Assembly (NCBI RefSeq): GCF_049846925.1
Contig: NZ_JBNCMT010000022.1
Span: 32,545 to 96,544, forward strand
From: Brevibacillus_H sp049846925
Lineage (GTDB): Bacteria > Bacillota > Bacilli > Brevibacillales > Brevibacillaceae
Length of the DNA: 64,000 bases
Direction of reading: 5' to 3'
The position numbers and the translations under genes are program-made. Below the pieces are notes generated by a model, which was not told where the DNA came from, did not search any database, and was given only the letters and a program-made list of their open reading frames with translations. This document shows, one piece after another, positions 8,988 through 17,084 of this stretch; within the stretch, counting starts at the first letter, position 1, and each line of letters begins with the position of its first letter.

Positions 8988-9110
8988 ATATGTTCTGATG
9001 AATACAGCCAGATCGGAAAGTGGTGAACTTTCAGACTAGTGAGCGCTCATTCATGAGAGGTGAGACAATCGGGGATGGTAATGATGGATGATTTAGGAGG
9101 TGCACGTTCG

Positions 9111-10214
9111 ATGACAGAACTGAAAAGAACACCGCTTTTCCCGGTGTATGCCGAGTATGGTGGCAAAACCATTGATTTCGGTGGATGGGAGCTTCCCGTT
9201 CAATTTTCCAGCATCACACTAGAACACGAAGCAGTGCGTACCAAGTCTGGTTTGTTCGACGTATCACACATGGGTGAGGTAGTGGTAAAAGGAAAAGGCT
9301 CCCTTTATTATCTGCAACGTCTCACAACCAACGATGTATCCAAATTAGAAGTAAATCAGGCGCAATACAGTGCGATGTGCTACCCTGACGGTGGTACGGT
9401 TGACGATTTGCTCGTGTACAAATTTGCAGATGATCATTACTATCTCGTCATCAATGCCGGAAACATCGATAAAGATTTTGCCTGGATGCAAGAAAATCTG
9501 ACTGACGATGTGGAGATTACGAACATTTCTCCAGAGACGGCACAGCTTGCTTTGCAAGGACCAGCAAGTCAGAGCATATTGCAAAAGTTGACTGATACAG
9601 ACTTGTCTGAGATCGGGTTCTTCCGTTTCAAGCGTGATGTGCTTGTTGACGGTGTTCCTGCACTGGTGTCTCGTACCGGATATACCGGCGAAGATGGTTT
9701 CGAGATTTACATAGAAGCCGACAAAGGTGCTGATCTGTGGCGCAAGTTGCTTGAAGTAGGGAAAGAAGAAGGGCTCGTTCCTTGTGGATTAGGTTCACGC
9801 GATACGTTGCGTTTTGAATCGAAATTACCATTGTATGGGCAAGAACTGAGCAAGGATATTACTCCACTTGAAGCAGGCATCGGCTTTGCTGTGAAAACAG
9901 ATAAAGAGATTCCGGCCATTGGTTTTGAGGTGCTCAAAGAACAACGAGCAAATGGTGTTCCTCGCAAACTGGTTGGAATCGAGATGATCGACAGAGGGAT
10001 TCCACGTACCCACTATCCAGTCTTCGCAGGAGATCAACAAATTGGAGAAGTAACAACAGGAACACAATCTCCAACATTGAAGAAAAATGTAGGCTTGGCT
10101 CTGCTTAAAAGTGAGTTCACCGCTCTTGGGACAGAAGTAGAAGTGGAAATTCGTGGCAAACGCCTGAAAGCACAGGTAGTGACTACTCCATTTTATAAAC
10201 GAGAAAAGAAATAA
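9111..10214 (+). CDS. gcvT: Aminomethyltransferase, glycine cleavage T-protein
   Basis: T-protein transfers the methylene group of glycine from lipoyl H-protein to tetrahydrofolate. The protein begins MTELKRTPLFPVYAEYGGK, with FGGWELPVQFSS and GLFDVSHMGE following, all conserved GcvT text, and the folate-site segment RTGYTGEDGFEIY lies near residue 190. I place the start at 9111 (367 residues) because TTAGGAGG stands about 10 bases upstream and homology begins there; an in-frame start at 9060 would add 17 residues with no homology. It is the first gene after the glycine riboswitch and is followed by gcvPA after 14 bp. Confidence 0.95.
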   Translation: MTELKRTPLFPVYAEYGGKTIDFGGWELPVQFSSITLEHEAVRTKSGLFDVSHMGEVVVKGKGSLYYLQRLTTNDVSKLEVNQAQYSAMCYPDGGTVDDLLVYKFADDHYYLVINAGNIDKDFAWMQENLTDDVEITNISPETAQLALQGPASQSILQKLTDTDLSEIGFFRFKRDVLVDGVPALVSRTGYTGEDGFEIYIEADKGADLWRKLLEVGKEEGLVPCGLGSRDTLRFESKLPLYGQELSKDITPLEAGIGFAVKTDKEIPAIGFEVLKEQRANGVPRKLVGIEMIDRGIPRTHYPVFAGDQQIGEVTTGTQSPTLKKNVGLALLKSEFTALGTEVEVEIRGKRLKAQVVTTPFYKREKK

Positions 10215-10228
10215 GGGAGGATTACGTT

Positions 10229-11581
10229 GTGAGATACCGTTATTTACCACAAACGGATCAGGATAAGCGCGAGATGTTGGAAGCGCTCGGAATCCAGTCC
10301 ATTGACGAATTGTTCGCAGATATTCCAGAAGAAGTACGTTTTAAAGGCGAAATGAATATCTCCGAAGCGTTGTCAGAGCCAGATCTCGTGAAATACATGA
10401 AGGGCTTGGCAGCAAAAAACATCAGCTTTGAGACGCATGCCAACTTCCTAGGAGCGGGCGTTTACCAACACTATATTCCAAGCGTTGTGAATCATGTCAT
10501 CTCTCGTTCTGAGTTCTACACAGCTTACACGCCTTATCAGCCAGAGATCAGCCAAGGGGAGCTTCAGGCGATTTTTGAGTTCCAAACGATGGTTTGTGAA
10601 TTAACTGGCATGGAAGTATCCAATGCATCCATGTATGACGGTCCTACCTCGATGGCTGAAGCGGCAATGATGGCTGCAGGACATACAGGCAAAAATCGTG
10701 TCATCGTTTCCCGTGCGGTTCACCCGGAAGCACGTGAAATCCTTACAACTTATGCGTACGGTCAAGGAGTTGCGTTGCAAGAAGTAGGCTATACCGCTGA
10801 TGGCGTAACCAACTTGAGCGAACTCGAAGCCCAGCTTGACGAAAATACAGGTGCGGTCATCGTTCAGTATCCGAACTTCTTCGGCAGCATTGAAGACTTG
10901 CGGGAAATCGAAAAATTGGTTCATTCCAAAGGCGCACTGTTAATCGTGAAATCAAATCCGGTAGCTCTTGGAGTATTGGAAGCACCGGGCAAACTGGGTG
11001 CAGATATCGTTGTAGGTGACATGCAGCCGTTCGGTGTTCATCCAGCATACGGTGGCCCACACTGCGGATATTTTGCTACAACCACGAAATTAATGCGCAA
11101 AATGCCAGGTCGTATTATCGGTCAAACGAAAGACGAGAATGGCAAGCGTGGTTTCGTATTAACGCTGCAAGCTCGTGAACAGCATATCCGTCGTGAAAAA
11201 GCGACTTCCAACATTTGTTCGAACCAGGCTTTGGTTGCATTAGCAGCTTCTGTAGCGTTGACTGCACTTGGTAAACAAGGTGTGCAGGAAATGGCGATGA
11301 TGAACCTGCAAAAAGCTCATTATGCAAAGCAAGCTTTCACGAATGCGAATCTTGAAGTTGTGTTCGCTGCTCCGTTCTTTAACGAATTTGTTGTAAAAGT
11401 GAATAAACCAGTTGCTGAGGTTAACAAAGCGTTGCTTCCAGCAAATATCATTGGCGGTTTTGATTTGGGCCGTAAATATCCTGAACTGGAAGGTCATATG
11501 CTCATCGCCGTTACTGAACTTCGTACGAAAGAAGAGATTGAAAGCTTAGTTCAAGAATTGGAGGCGATCACTCGTGCATAA
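10229..11581 (+). CDS. gcvPA: Glycine dehydrogenase (decarboxylating) subunit 1, P-protein alpha
   Basis: A 450-residue N-terminal half of split P-protein with a GTG start after AAGGGAGG. It contains FLGAGVYQHYIPSVV, the active-site region YTPYQPEISQGELQAIFEFQ, and YGGPHCGYFA. With subunit 2 it forms the PLP enzyme that decarboxylates glycine and loads aminomethyl onto GcvH. The split GcvPA/GcvPB form is normal in Firmicutes. The C-terminus overlaps gcvPB by 8 bases, so the two subunits should be translationally coupled. Confidence 0.95.
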   Translation: MRYRYLPQTDQDKREMLEALGIQSIDELFADIPEEVRFKGEMNISEALSEPDLVKYMKGLAAKNISFETHANFLGAGVYQHYIPSVVNHVISRSEFYTAYTPYQPEISQGELQAIFEFQTMVCELTGMEVSNASMYDGPTSMAEAAMMAAGHTGKNRVIVSRAVHPEAREILTTYAYGQGVALQEVGYTADGVTNLSELEAQLDENTGAVIVQYPNFFGSIEDLREIEKLVHSKGALLIVKSNPVALGVLEAPGKLGADIVVGDMQPFGVHPAYGGPHCGYFATTTKLMRKMPGRIIGQTKDENGKRGFVLTLQAREQHIRREKATSNICSNQALVALAASVALTALGKQGVQEMAMMNLQKAHYAKQAFTNANLEVVFAAPFFNEFVVKVNKPVAEVNKALLPANIIGGFDLGRKYPELEGHMLIAVTELRTKEEIESLVQELEAITRA

Positions 11582-13040
11582 CCACAAAGATAAAGAGCTC
11601 ATTTTCGAAATGAGCAGACCAGGCCGAGTGGCTTACAACTTACCTGAATTGGATGTACCAGAAATTGATGTAGCAAGCATGATCCCATCGCATCTCATTC
11701 GTGAAACTCCTGCTGAACTGCCAGAAGTATCCGAGCTCCAATTGATGCGCCACTATACCGAGTTGTCTACTCGTAACCATGGGGTAGACTCTGGATTCTA
11801 TCCACTTGGCTCTTGCACAATGAAATACAATCCGAAAATTAATGAAGATGTATCTCGTTATCCAGGTTTTGCGGCAATCCATCCTTATCAAGCATGTGAC
11901 ACGGTACAAGGTGCGTTGGAAGTGTTGTACAACATGCAGAATGACCTCGCTGAAATTACAGGCATGGACGCGGTAACACTGCAACCTGCAGCGGGTGCAG
12001 CAGGTGAGTGGACGGGTCTGATGATGATCCGTGCGTACCATGAGAGCCGTGGAGAAAATCGTACGAAAGTTATCGTGCCGAACTCCGCACACGGAACAAA
12101 CCCGGCATCAGCGACAATCGCTGGTCTCGAAACCATCACGATTCCATCCGATGAGCGTGGTTTGGTTGACATTGAAGCGTTGCGTGCAGCCGTTGGACCT
12201 GACACAGCAGCACTCATGTTGACAAATCCGAACACACTTGGTTTGTTCGAAGAAAACATCGTTGAGATGGCTCAGATTGTACACGAAGCAGGCGGACTCC
12301 TGTACTATGATGGTGCCAACGCAAATGCAATCCTTGGCATTGCTCGTCCGGGTGACATGGGCTTCGACGTAGTACACTTGAATTTGCATAAAACTTTCAC
12401 TGGTCCTCACGGAGGCGGTGGCCCAGGTTCTGGCCCTGTAGGCGTTAAGAAAATTCTTGAGCCGTACTTGCCAAAACCAATGGTTGCGAAAAAAGAGGAT
12501 GGTACGTTCTTTATGGATTACAACATCCCTGCTTCCATCGGCCGTGTAAAAGCGTACTATGGTAACTTCGGTATCATTTTGCGTTCCTACACGTACATCC
12601 GTACCATGGGTGCAGACGGATTGCATAAGGTTTCTCAATATGCAGTATTAAATGCGAACTACATGATGCGTCGTCTGGCTACAGCGTTTGACCTTCCATA
12701 TGATCGTATTTGCAAACACGAATTTGTCTTGTCCGGTGTTCGTCAGAAGAAGCTTGGCGTTCGTACATTAGATATGGCGAAACGTCTGTTGGATTTCGGT
12801 TACCATCCACCAACAATCTACTTCCCGTTGATCGTTGACGAATGCTTGATGATCGAGCCTACTGAGACAGAAAGCAAAGAAACATTGGATGAATTCATCG
12901 ATGTCATGCTCCAGATCGCTCGTGAGTGTGAAGAAACTCCAGAATTGGTTCAGGAAGCACCACATACGACTGTTGTTAAACGTCTGGACGAAGCAACTGC
13001 GGCTCGCAAGCCAATCCTTCGCTACCAAAAAGCTGAGTAA
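11574..13040 (+). CDS. gcvPB: Glycine dehydrogenase (decarboxylating) subunit 2, P-protein beta (PLP subunit)
   Basis: A 488-residue protein with a GTG start (11574) and TTGGAGG upstream. PLP-binding Lys273 lies in NLHKTFTGPHGGGGPGSGP, the family signature. FYPLGSCTMKYNP near residue 80 and GEWTGLMMIRAYH near 143 are also conserved. It pairs with GcvPA. A strong terminator about 45 bp later closes the riboswitch-controlled operon. No gcvH or rhodanese gene (yqhL in B. subtilis) follows here; instead a biosynthetic cluster begins. Confidence 0.95.
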   Translation: MHNHKDKELIFEMSRPGRVAYNLPELDVPEIDVASMIPSHLIRETPAELPEVSELQLMRHYTELSTRNHGVDSGFYPLGSCTMKYNPKINEDVSRYPGFAAIHPYQACDTVQGALEVLYNMQNDLAEITGMDAVTLQPAAGAAGEWTGLMMIRAYHESRGENRTKVIVPNSAHGTNPASATIAGLETITIPSDERGLVDIEALRAAVGPDTAALMLTNPNTLGLFEENIVEMAQIVHEAGGLLYYDGANANAILGIARPGDMGFDVVHLNLHKTFTGPHGGGGPGSGPVGVKKILEPYLPKPMVAKKEDGTFFMDYNIPASIGRVKAYYGNFGIILRSYTYIRTMGADGLHKVSQYAVLNANYMMRRLATAFDLPYDRICKHEFVLSGVRQKKLGVRTLDMAKRLLDFGYHPPTIYFPLIVDECLMIEPTETESKETLDEFIDVMLQIARECEETPELVQEAPHTTVVKRLDEATAARKPILRYQKAE

Positions 13041-13086
13041 AACAGCTCAAAGAACGAATTAAACTGAGTTCCTGAATTTATTCGAT

Positions 13087-13124
13087 AAAAGCTCAAGCTG
13101 AAACTATGCTTGGGCTTTTTGTTT
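13087..13124 (+). terminator. Intrinsic terminator of the gcv operon
   Basis: AAAAGCTCAAGC pairs with GCTTGGGCTTTT (one G-U pair) around a short loop and runs into TTTTTGTTTT. Confidence 0.8.
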
Positions 13125-13149
13125 TATTTAAGTAAAGGATGAGGTGCCT

Positions 13150-13200
13150 ATGACAGCGAATTGTTATATGGATATTAGTGGAATTTTTACAAAGTGGTGA
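13150..13200 (+). CDS. 16-codon leader ORF overlapping the sfp-like start
   Basis: ATG at 13150 follows GGATGAGGTGCCT and opens a 16-residue frame (MTANCYMDISGIFTKW). Its TGA overlaps the GTG start of the downstream phosphopantetheinyl transferase (GTGA). It may be a translational-coupling leader, or the remnant of a longer gene. No homology is claimed. Confidence 0.35.
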   Translation: MTANCYMDISGIFTKW

Positions 13201-13886
13201 TATATTTGTCCCTGTTAGTCTATGTCTGTAAACTGGATTCTGAATGGGATGAGGTACAGTTTCAGAAATCTCTGTCACGTGTAGATGCGACGAAGAAGGC
13301 GAGGATTCTAAGGTTTGTTCATAAAAAAGACGCATGGCGCTCTTTATTAGCTGATATGCTGCTTAGGAAGATGCTTTGCGAGCGGTTTCAAATACGAGAA
13401 GACGAATTGGTATACTGCACGAATGAATACGGCAAGCCTTATTTGCTTGGAAGGAAGGATATTTTCTTTAATCTGACACACTCGGGGGATTGGGTGGGCT
13501 GTGCCGCAGGAAGAGTCCCGGTGGGGGTCGATATCGAGCGAGTAAAGCCTATTGAACTGGGAGTAGCTAAGAAATGTTTTAGCTCTGAAGAATATTCGGC
13601 GCTGATGGCGCAGTTGGAAAAGGATCGGCTCGATTTTTTCTACGAGTTGTGGACGCTGAAAGAAAGCTATATTAAAGCGATCGGAAAAGGCATGTCCCTT
13701 CCTCTTCAGTCGTTTACCGTTCGAACAAGGGAGGAAGCTTCTACGTTTCACGTACAAGGGCAGGGAGCAAATTATTTTTTCAAGACATATGTTCTTGAGG
13801 AAGGATACAAAATGGCGGTTTGTTCAATTGAGCCCCTTTTCCCGGATAAACTGCAGGTTATCGAAGCGAAGCTTCTCGTGAATTGA
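13197..13886 (+). CDS. 4'-phosphopantetheinyl transferase, Sfp type
   Basis: A roughly 229-residue Sfp-family enzyme that transfers phosphopantetheine from CoA to carrier-protein serines. The conserved blocks are present: NEYGKPYL near 85, FNLTHSGDWVGCA near 100, the Mg-binding GVDIERVKPI near 117, and FFYELWTLKESYIKAIGKGMSLPL near 155. Length equals that of Sfp (about 224). No clear Shine-Dalgarno precedes the GTG; the start overlaps the stop of a 16-codon leader, so I chose GTG 13197 over the equally possible GTG 13194. It stands just upstream of the NRPS cluster and is the obvious activator of the free ACP and the three NRPS carrier domains. Confidence 0.88.
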   Translation: MIYLSLLVYVCKLDSEWDEVQFQKSLSRVDATKKARILRFVHKKDAWRSLLADMLLRKMLCERFQIREDELVYCTNEYGKPYLLGRKDIFFNLTHSGDWVGCAAGRVPVGVDIERVKPIELGVAKKCFSSEEYSALMAQLEKDRLDFFYELWTLKESYIKAIGKGMSLPLQSFTVRTREEASTFHVQGQGANYFFKTYVLEEGYKMAVCSIEPLFPDKLQVIEAKLLVN

Positions 13887-13950
13887 AATTCGTCACAGAG
13901 CGGGAGACCCGCAAAAATCATTTATTCAAAACAACAAAATAGTGAAATAA

Positions 13951-13990
13951 AAACGAGCCTCTAGAATCGATTCTAAGGCTCGTTTTGTGT
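13951..13990 (+). terminator. Intrinsic terminator after the phosphopantetheinyl transferase gene
   Basis: AACGAGCCT pairs with AGGCTCGTT, with a second inner stem (AGAATCGATTCT), followed by TTGTGTTT. It separates the transferase gene from the NRPS cluster, which therefore needs its own promoter. Confidence 0.75.
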
Positions 13991-14073
13991 TTAGGCAGAC
14001 ATATTTGAACCATAAATCTTTAGAATGATGCCTGGTTGTATCGTGATTTTTTCTAATTGTTTTAACGTTCACA

Positions 14074-14130
14074 TAGTTGTGACAACTAGCACAGATTGTA
14101 CATATTTTTTGTGATAATATCTAACTCGTA
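14074..14130 (+). promoter_or_regulatory. Palindromic operator-like site and candidate extended -10 upstream of the NRPS cluster
   Basis: The perfect 15-bp palindrome TAGTTGTGACAACTA lies at 14074-14088 and overlaps a second inverted repeat TCACA-N4-TGTGA (14070-14082). About 25 bp further is TGTGATAATAT, an extended -10 element. The regulator is unknown. The region 13991-14259 otherwise holds A/T-rich sequence only. Confidence 0.35.
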
Positions 14131-14259
14131 ATTTACTATTTTTTCCTATTTTTCCTTAATATCGTAATGACCCCTAATATTTTGATGGGAAGTCTGCAGA
14201 TTTACGGAAAAGAAATTGACACTGAGATCGGAATAACATTTCTGGAGGATGGTGTAACC

Positions 14260-14505
14260 ATGAACAATGCAGTAATGGACGATGTTTCGACTTATATTCG
14301 GAAGATCACGAACGAGGATATTCATGACCGCTCCGCAAATCTGTTTGAACTTGGGCTCTTGACTTCGCTGGATGTGCTTGACATCATTTCCTACCTGGAA
14401 AACACCTTTGGGATTGAGCTGTCGGATGAGGATGTCGATATGAACAATTTCGGTACGATTGATGGTCTGGTCAGTCTTGTGGAAAGAAAAACCAGGGAGC
14501 AGTAA
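14260..14505 (+). CDS. Free-standing acyl/peptidyl carrier protein
   Basis: An 81-residue protein (ATG 14260 after TGGAGG; longer in-frame extensions lack a ribosome site). The four-helix carrier fold is evident: YIRKITNEDI, LFELGLLTSLDVLDIISYLENTFGIEL, and FGTIDGLVSLVE. The phosphopantetheine serine is Ser36 in the GLLTSLD motif. It precedes a stand-alone adenylation enzyme by 4 bp. The pair therefore resembles loading systems where an amino or aryl acid is tethered to a discrete carrier and then modified, here possibly by the acyl-CoA dehydrogenase encoded later, before condensation. Confidence 0.85.
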   Translation: MNNAVMDDVSTYIRKITNEDIHDRSANLFELGLLTSLDVLDIISYLENTFGIELSDEDVDMNNFGTIDGLVSLVERKTREQ

Positions 14506-14509
14506 AGCG

Positions 14510-16009
14510 ATGTTCATTCATGAGGCTTTAACCAAAGCGGCGGTAGAATATCCGGACAAACCGGGCTTTTATTCGGGAGAGCGGCATTATACCTATCGGG
14601 AAGCTGAGGAGGCGACGAACCGTGTTGCCCGGTTTCTGTTGTCCAAGGGGGTGGAAAAGGGCGATCGAATCGGTATCTTCTCGATTAAATGCCTGGAAGA
14701 AGTACTGATTATCTTTGGCGCAATGAAGATTGGAGCGGTCTTTGTTCATCTGAATCCGCATTTCAGAGAGGCGCAGCTGGAACATATTGTCCAGGACTGC
14801 GGGATCAAGGTACTCTTCCTGCACGAGTCCAAAAAGGACATATGGGATAAGTCGGGACTAAGGAGCGAAGATTTCACGGCAATCGTCCCCATCTTCGCAG
14901 ACCCGTCAACGCATGGTGGCTTCCATGACATCATCGAAGGATTATCGGAGAGCCCTGAGCGAGCAGATATACTGAGCCGGGAGGACCCTGCAGCCATCAT
15001 ATACACCTCCGGATCTACTGGAAAGCCGAAAGGGATTATTGTCACCCACGGAATCTTCCAGGACTCCACCATCATTTCGGCACAGGTATTAGAGAATCAT
15101 TCGGATGATCGGATTATCAGTGTGTCTCCCTTTTCCTTCGACGGAGCGTTAAGTCAGTTGTTCACTTCCGTCTTCGTGGGGGCAACGCTGGTGCTGCAGG
15201 AATCCCTGTTTCCCCAGGATGTTGTGAACACGATGCTGAACCAGCGGATCACGGGATTCCATGCTGTTCCGTCATTTTGGCGGATGCTGCTTCAGCGGCA
15301 TTCTCCCTTCTCCAAAAACCAATACCCGCATTTGCGGTACGTATCGATTATCGGAGAAGCGTTCCCACATGATGATTTAATGCGGCTCAAACAAATTCTC
15401 GGCGACACCAGATTTTATATGATGTACGGAACTACGGAGGCGTTCCGTTCCACTTGCCTGCCTCCTGAGGACTTCGAACGCAAGTCTTCGTCCATCGGCA
15501 AGCCGCTTCCCGACGTAACCATTCGGATCGTAAATGAGAATGGAGATGACTGTGCTCCGGGAGAAGTAGGTGAAATTGTTCATGAAGGAGTTTTCATTTC
15601 TCCTGGCTATTGGAACAATCCGGAGCAGAACCAAATCAGATTTCGCGATCATGCGCTGTACACTGGTGATTTAGGCAAGCGTGATGAGGAAGGTTACCTG
15701 TATTTTGTTGGACGCAAGGATACGATGCTCAAATCAATGGGCTATCGCATCAGTCCCGAGGAGATTGAGGAAGTACTGCTTCGCATGGACGGAATCAAAG
15801 AGGTTGCGGTCACGAGGGGCTGGAGTGAGGAATCCGGTGAACGTATCAAAGCGCTTGTCATATGCAATGATCACAGCATATTAAGCAAGGAAGCGGTTAT
15901 TCAGTATGGAAGGCGGCATCTTCCGCACTATATGGTGCCTCATTGGATTGAATTCGTAAGCGAGCTGCCAAGAACCGCCACATTCAAGATTAATCGTTCT
16001 CAATTATAA
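14510..16009 (+). CDS. Stand-alone adenylation enzyme (AMP-dependent acyl/aminoacyl-carrier ligase)
   Basis: A 499-residue ANL-superfamily enzyme. The A3 P-loop YTSGSTGKPKG lies near residue 165, A5 MMYGTTEA near 304, A7 YTGDLGKRDEEGYLYFVGRKD near 385, A8 GYRISPEEIEE near 412, and the catalytic A10 lysine in TFKINRSQL at the extreme C-terminus. No carrier domain is fused. I chose ATG 14510 (four bases after the ACP stop) because an upstream in-frame start would lie inside the ACP gene. By context it activates a starter acid and loads it on the adjacent carrier protein. The substrate cannot be named: the A4 core (FSFDGALSQL) is unlike common amino-acid domains, so a non-standard or non-amino acid is possible. 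Confidence 0.85.
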   Translation: MFIHEALTKAAVEYPDKPGFYSGERHYTYREAEEATNRVARFLLSKGVEKGDRIGIFSIKCLEEVLIIFGAMKIGAVFVHLNPHFREAQLEHIVQDCGIKVLFLHESKKDIWDKSGLRSEDFTAIVPIFADPSTHGGFHDIIEGLSESPERADILSREDPAAIIYTSGSTGKPKGIIVTHGIFQDSTIISAQVLENHSDDRIISVSPFSFDGALSQLFTSVFVGATLVLQESLFPQDVVNTMLNQRITGFHAVPSFWRMLLQRHSPFSKNQYPHLRYVSIIGEAFPHDDLMRLKQILGDTRFYMMYGTTEAFRSTCLPPEDFERKSSSIGKPLPDVTIRIVNENGDDCAPGEVGEIVHEGVFISPGYWNNPEQNQIRFRDHALYTGDLGKRDEEGYLYFVGRKDTMLKSMGYRISPEEIEEVLLRMDGIKEVAVTRGWSEESGERIKALVICNDHSILSKEAVIQYGRRHLPHYMVPHWIEFVSELPRTATFKINRSQL

Positions 16010-16040
16010 AATCGGCAAAACTGGTAAGGGAGGCGTTTTC

Positions 16041-17066
16041 ATGAAACGCTGTGTGAAATGTATTTTACCCGAGACTTTTCCGGGGATTCGTTATGACTCC
16101 GAAGGTATGTGCCAGTACTGTCAGGAGAACGAGGGGCTAACCTTCGTTTCAGCGGGGGAGCATTTGAAAGAAAAGCTGGACAGTATCATCCAGGACAGCA
16201 AAGCAAGGCGGCAGGGAAGCTATGATGCTTTGGTTGCGTACAGCGGCGGCAAGGACAGCACGTATTTAATCAAGCTTTTGCAGGAACGGTATCAGTTGTC
16301 CATCCTGGCTGTTACATTCGACAACGGATTTATGTCAGAGGCATCTTTTCGGAATATGCGAACTGTACTGAACAGGCTGAATGTGGATCACTTGATCGTA
16401 AAGCCTGGACAAATCTCCTTAAATCAGATGTTTGCCGAAAGCTGCGTTCCCGGCATCTACCCCGATCATCTCACCAAGTTTGGAAGCGGCATCTGTATCT
16501 CTTGTATCCGTATGGTATCGACAATGGCCTTACGAGTCGCCATCGAAAAGCGTATTCCAATGATCATGCTGGGTAACAGCCCGGGACAACTGATCCAGTC
16601 TGAAAGCGAGCTGATCTATCAGGACAACAAGATACCTTTCGAGCTTCGGAAAAACCTGTTTAAGCCCCTTGTCGAGCAGATTGGGAATGACAGCCTGTAC
16701 GATCTTCTCATGCTGACACGAGAAGAGTATAAGACGAAGCCTTTTCCTTATACGATCAACCTGTTTCCAATCATCGGTTATAACGAGAAGGTCATCTATG
16801 AGGAAATTGGAGCGCTGGGCTGGAGGAGGCCGACGGATGTGGACCCGAATTCGACCAACTGCAAACTGAATTCACTCGGAATCAAAAAGCATTGTGAGGG
16901 CTACCGCTTCCATCCTTATGATTTTGAGATGAGCATGCTGGTCAGACAGGGAATCATTAGCCGTGATGAGGCATTGCGGCGGGTGCAGGATCCTGACCGG
17001 AAGTCGGATGAGCTTGCCGCAGAGGTGGAGGAAGCGCTGACAGGGTCAATTGCAAAAAACCTGTAA
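16041..17066 (+). CDS. PP-loop ATPase (adenine nucleotide alpha-hydrolase superfamily, N-acetyl-sugar amidotransferase-like)
   Basis: A 341-residue protein. Cys4, Cys7, Cys24 and Cys27 form an N-terminal zinc-ribbon-like set (CVKC, CQYC). The PP-loop SGGKDST lies at residues 68-74. A further pair Cys152/Cys155 (ICISC) and GNSPGQLIQSE follow. The layout matches the PseA/WbpG-like group, which activates a carbonyl or carboxyl as its adenylate and delivers nitrogen or sulfur. Thioamide-forming enzymes in some peptide pathways belong to the same superfamily. In this cluster it may install an amidine, amide or thioamide on the product (inference). The ribosome site is GGGAGG. It sits directly before the KamA-like gene. 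Confidence 0.75.
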   Translation: MKRCVKCILPETFPGIRYDSEGMCQYCQENEGLTFVSAGEHLKEKLDSIIQDSKARRQGSYDALVAYSGGKDSTYLIKLLQERYQLSILAVTFDNGFMSEASFRNMRTVLNRLNVDHLIVKPGQISLNQMFAESCVPGIYPDHLTKFGSGICISCIRMVSTMALRVAIEKRIPMIMLGNSPGQLIQSESELIYQDNKIPFELRKNLFKPLVEQIGNDSLYDLLMLTREEYKTKPFPYTINLFPIIGYNEKVIYEEIGALGWRRPTDVDPNSTNCKLNSLGIKKHCEGYRFHPYDFEMSMLVRQGIISRDEALRRVQDPDRKSDELAAEVEEALTGSIAKNL

Positions 17067-17084
17067 AGGTGAGTGGAACTATTG

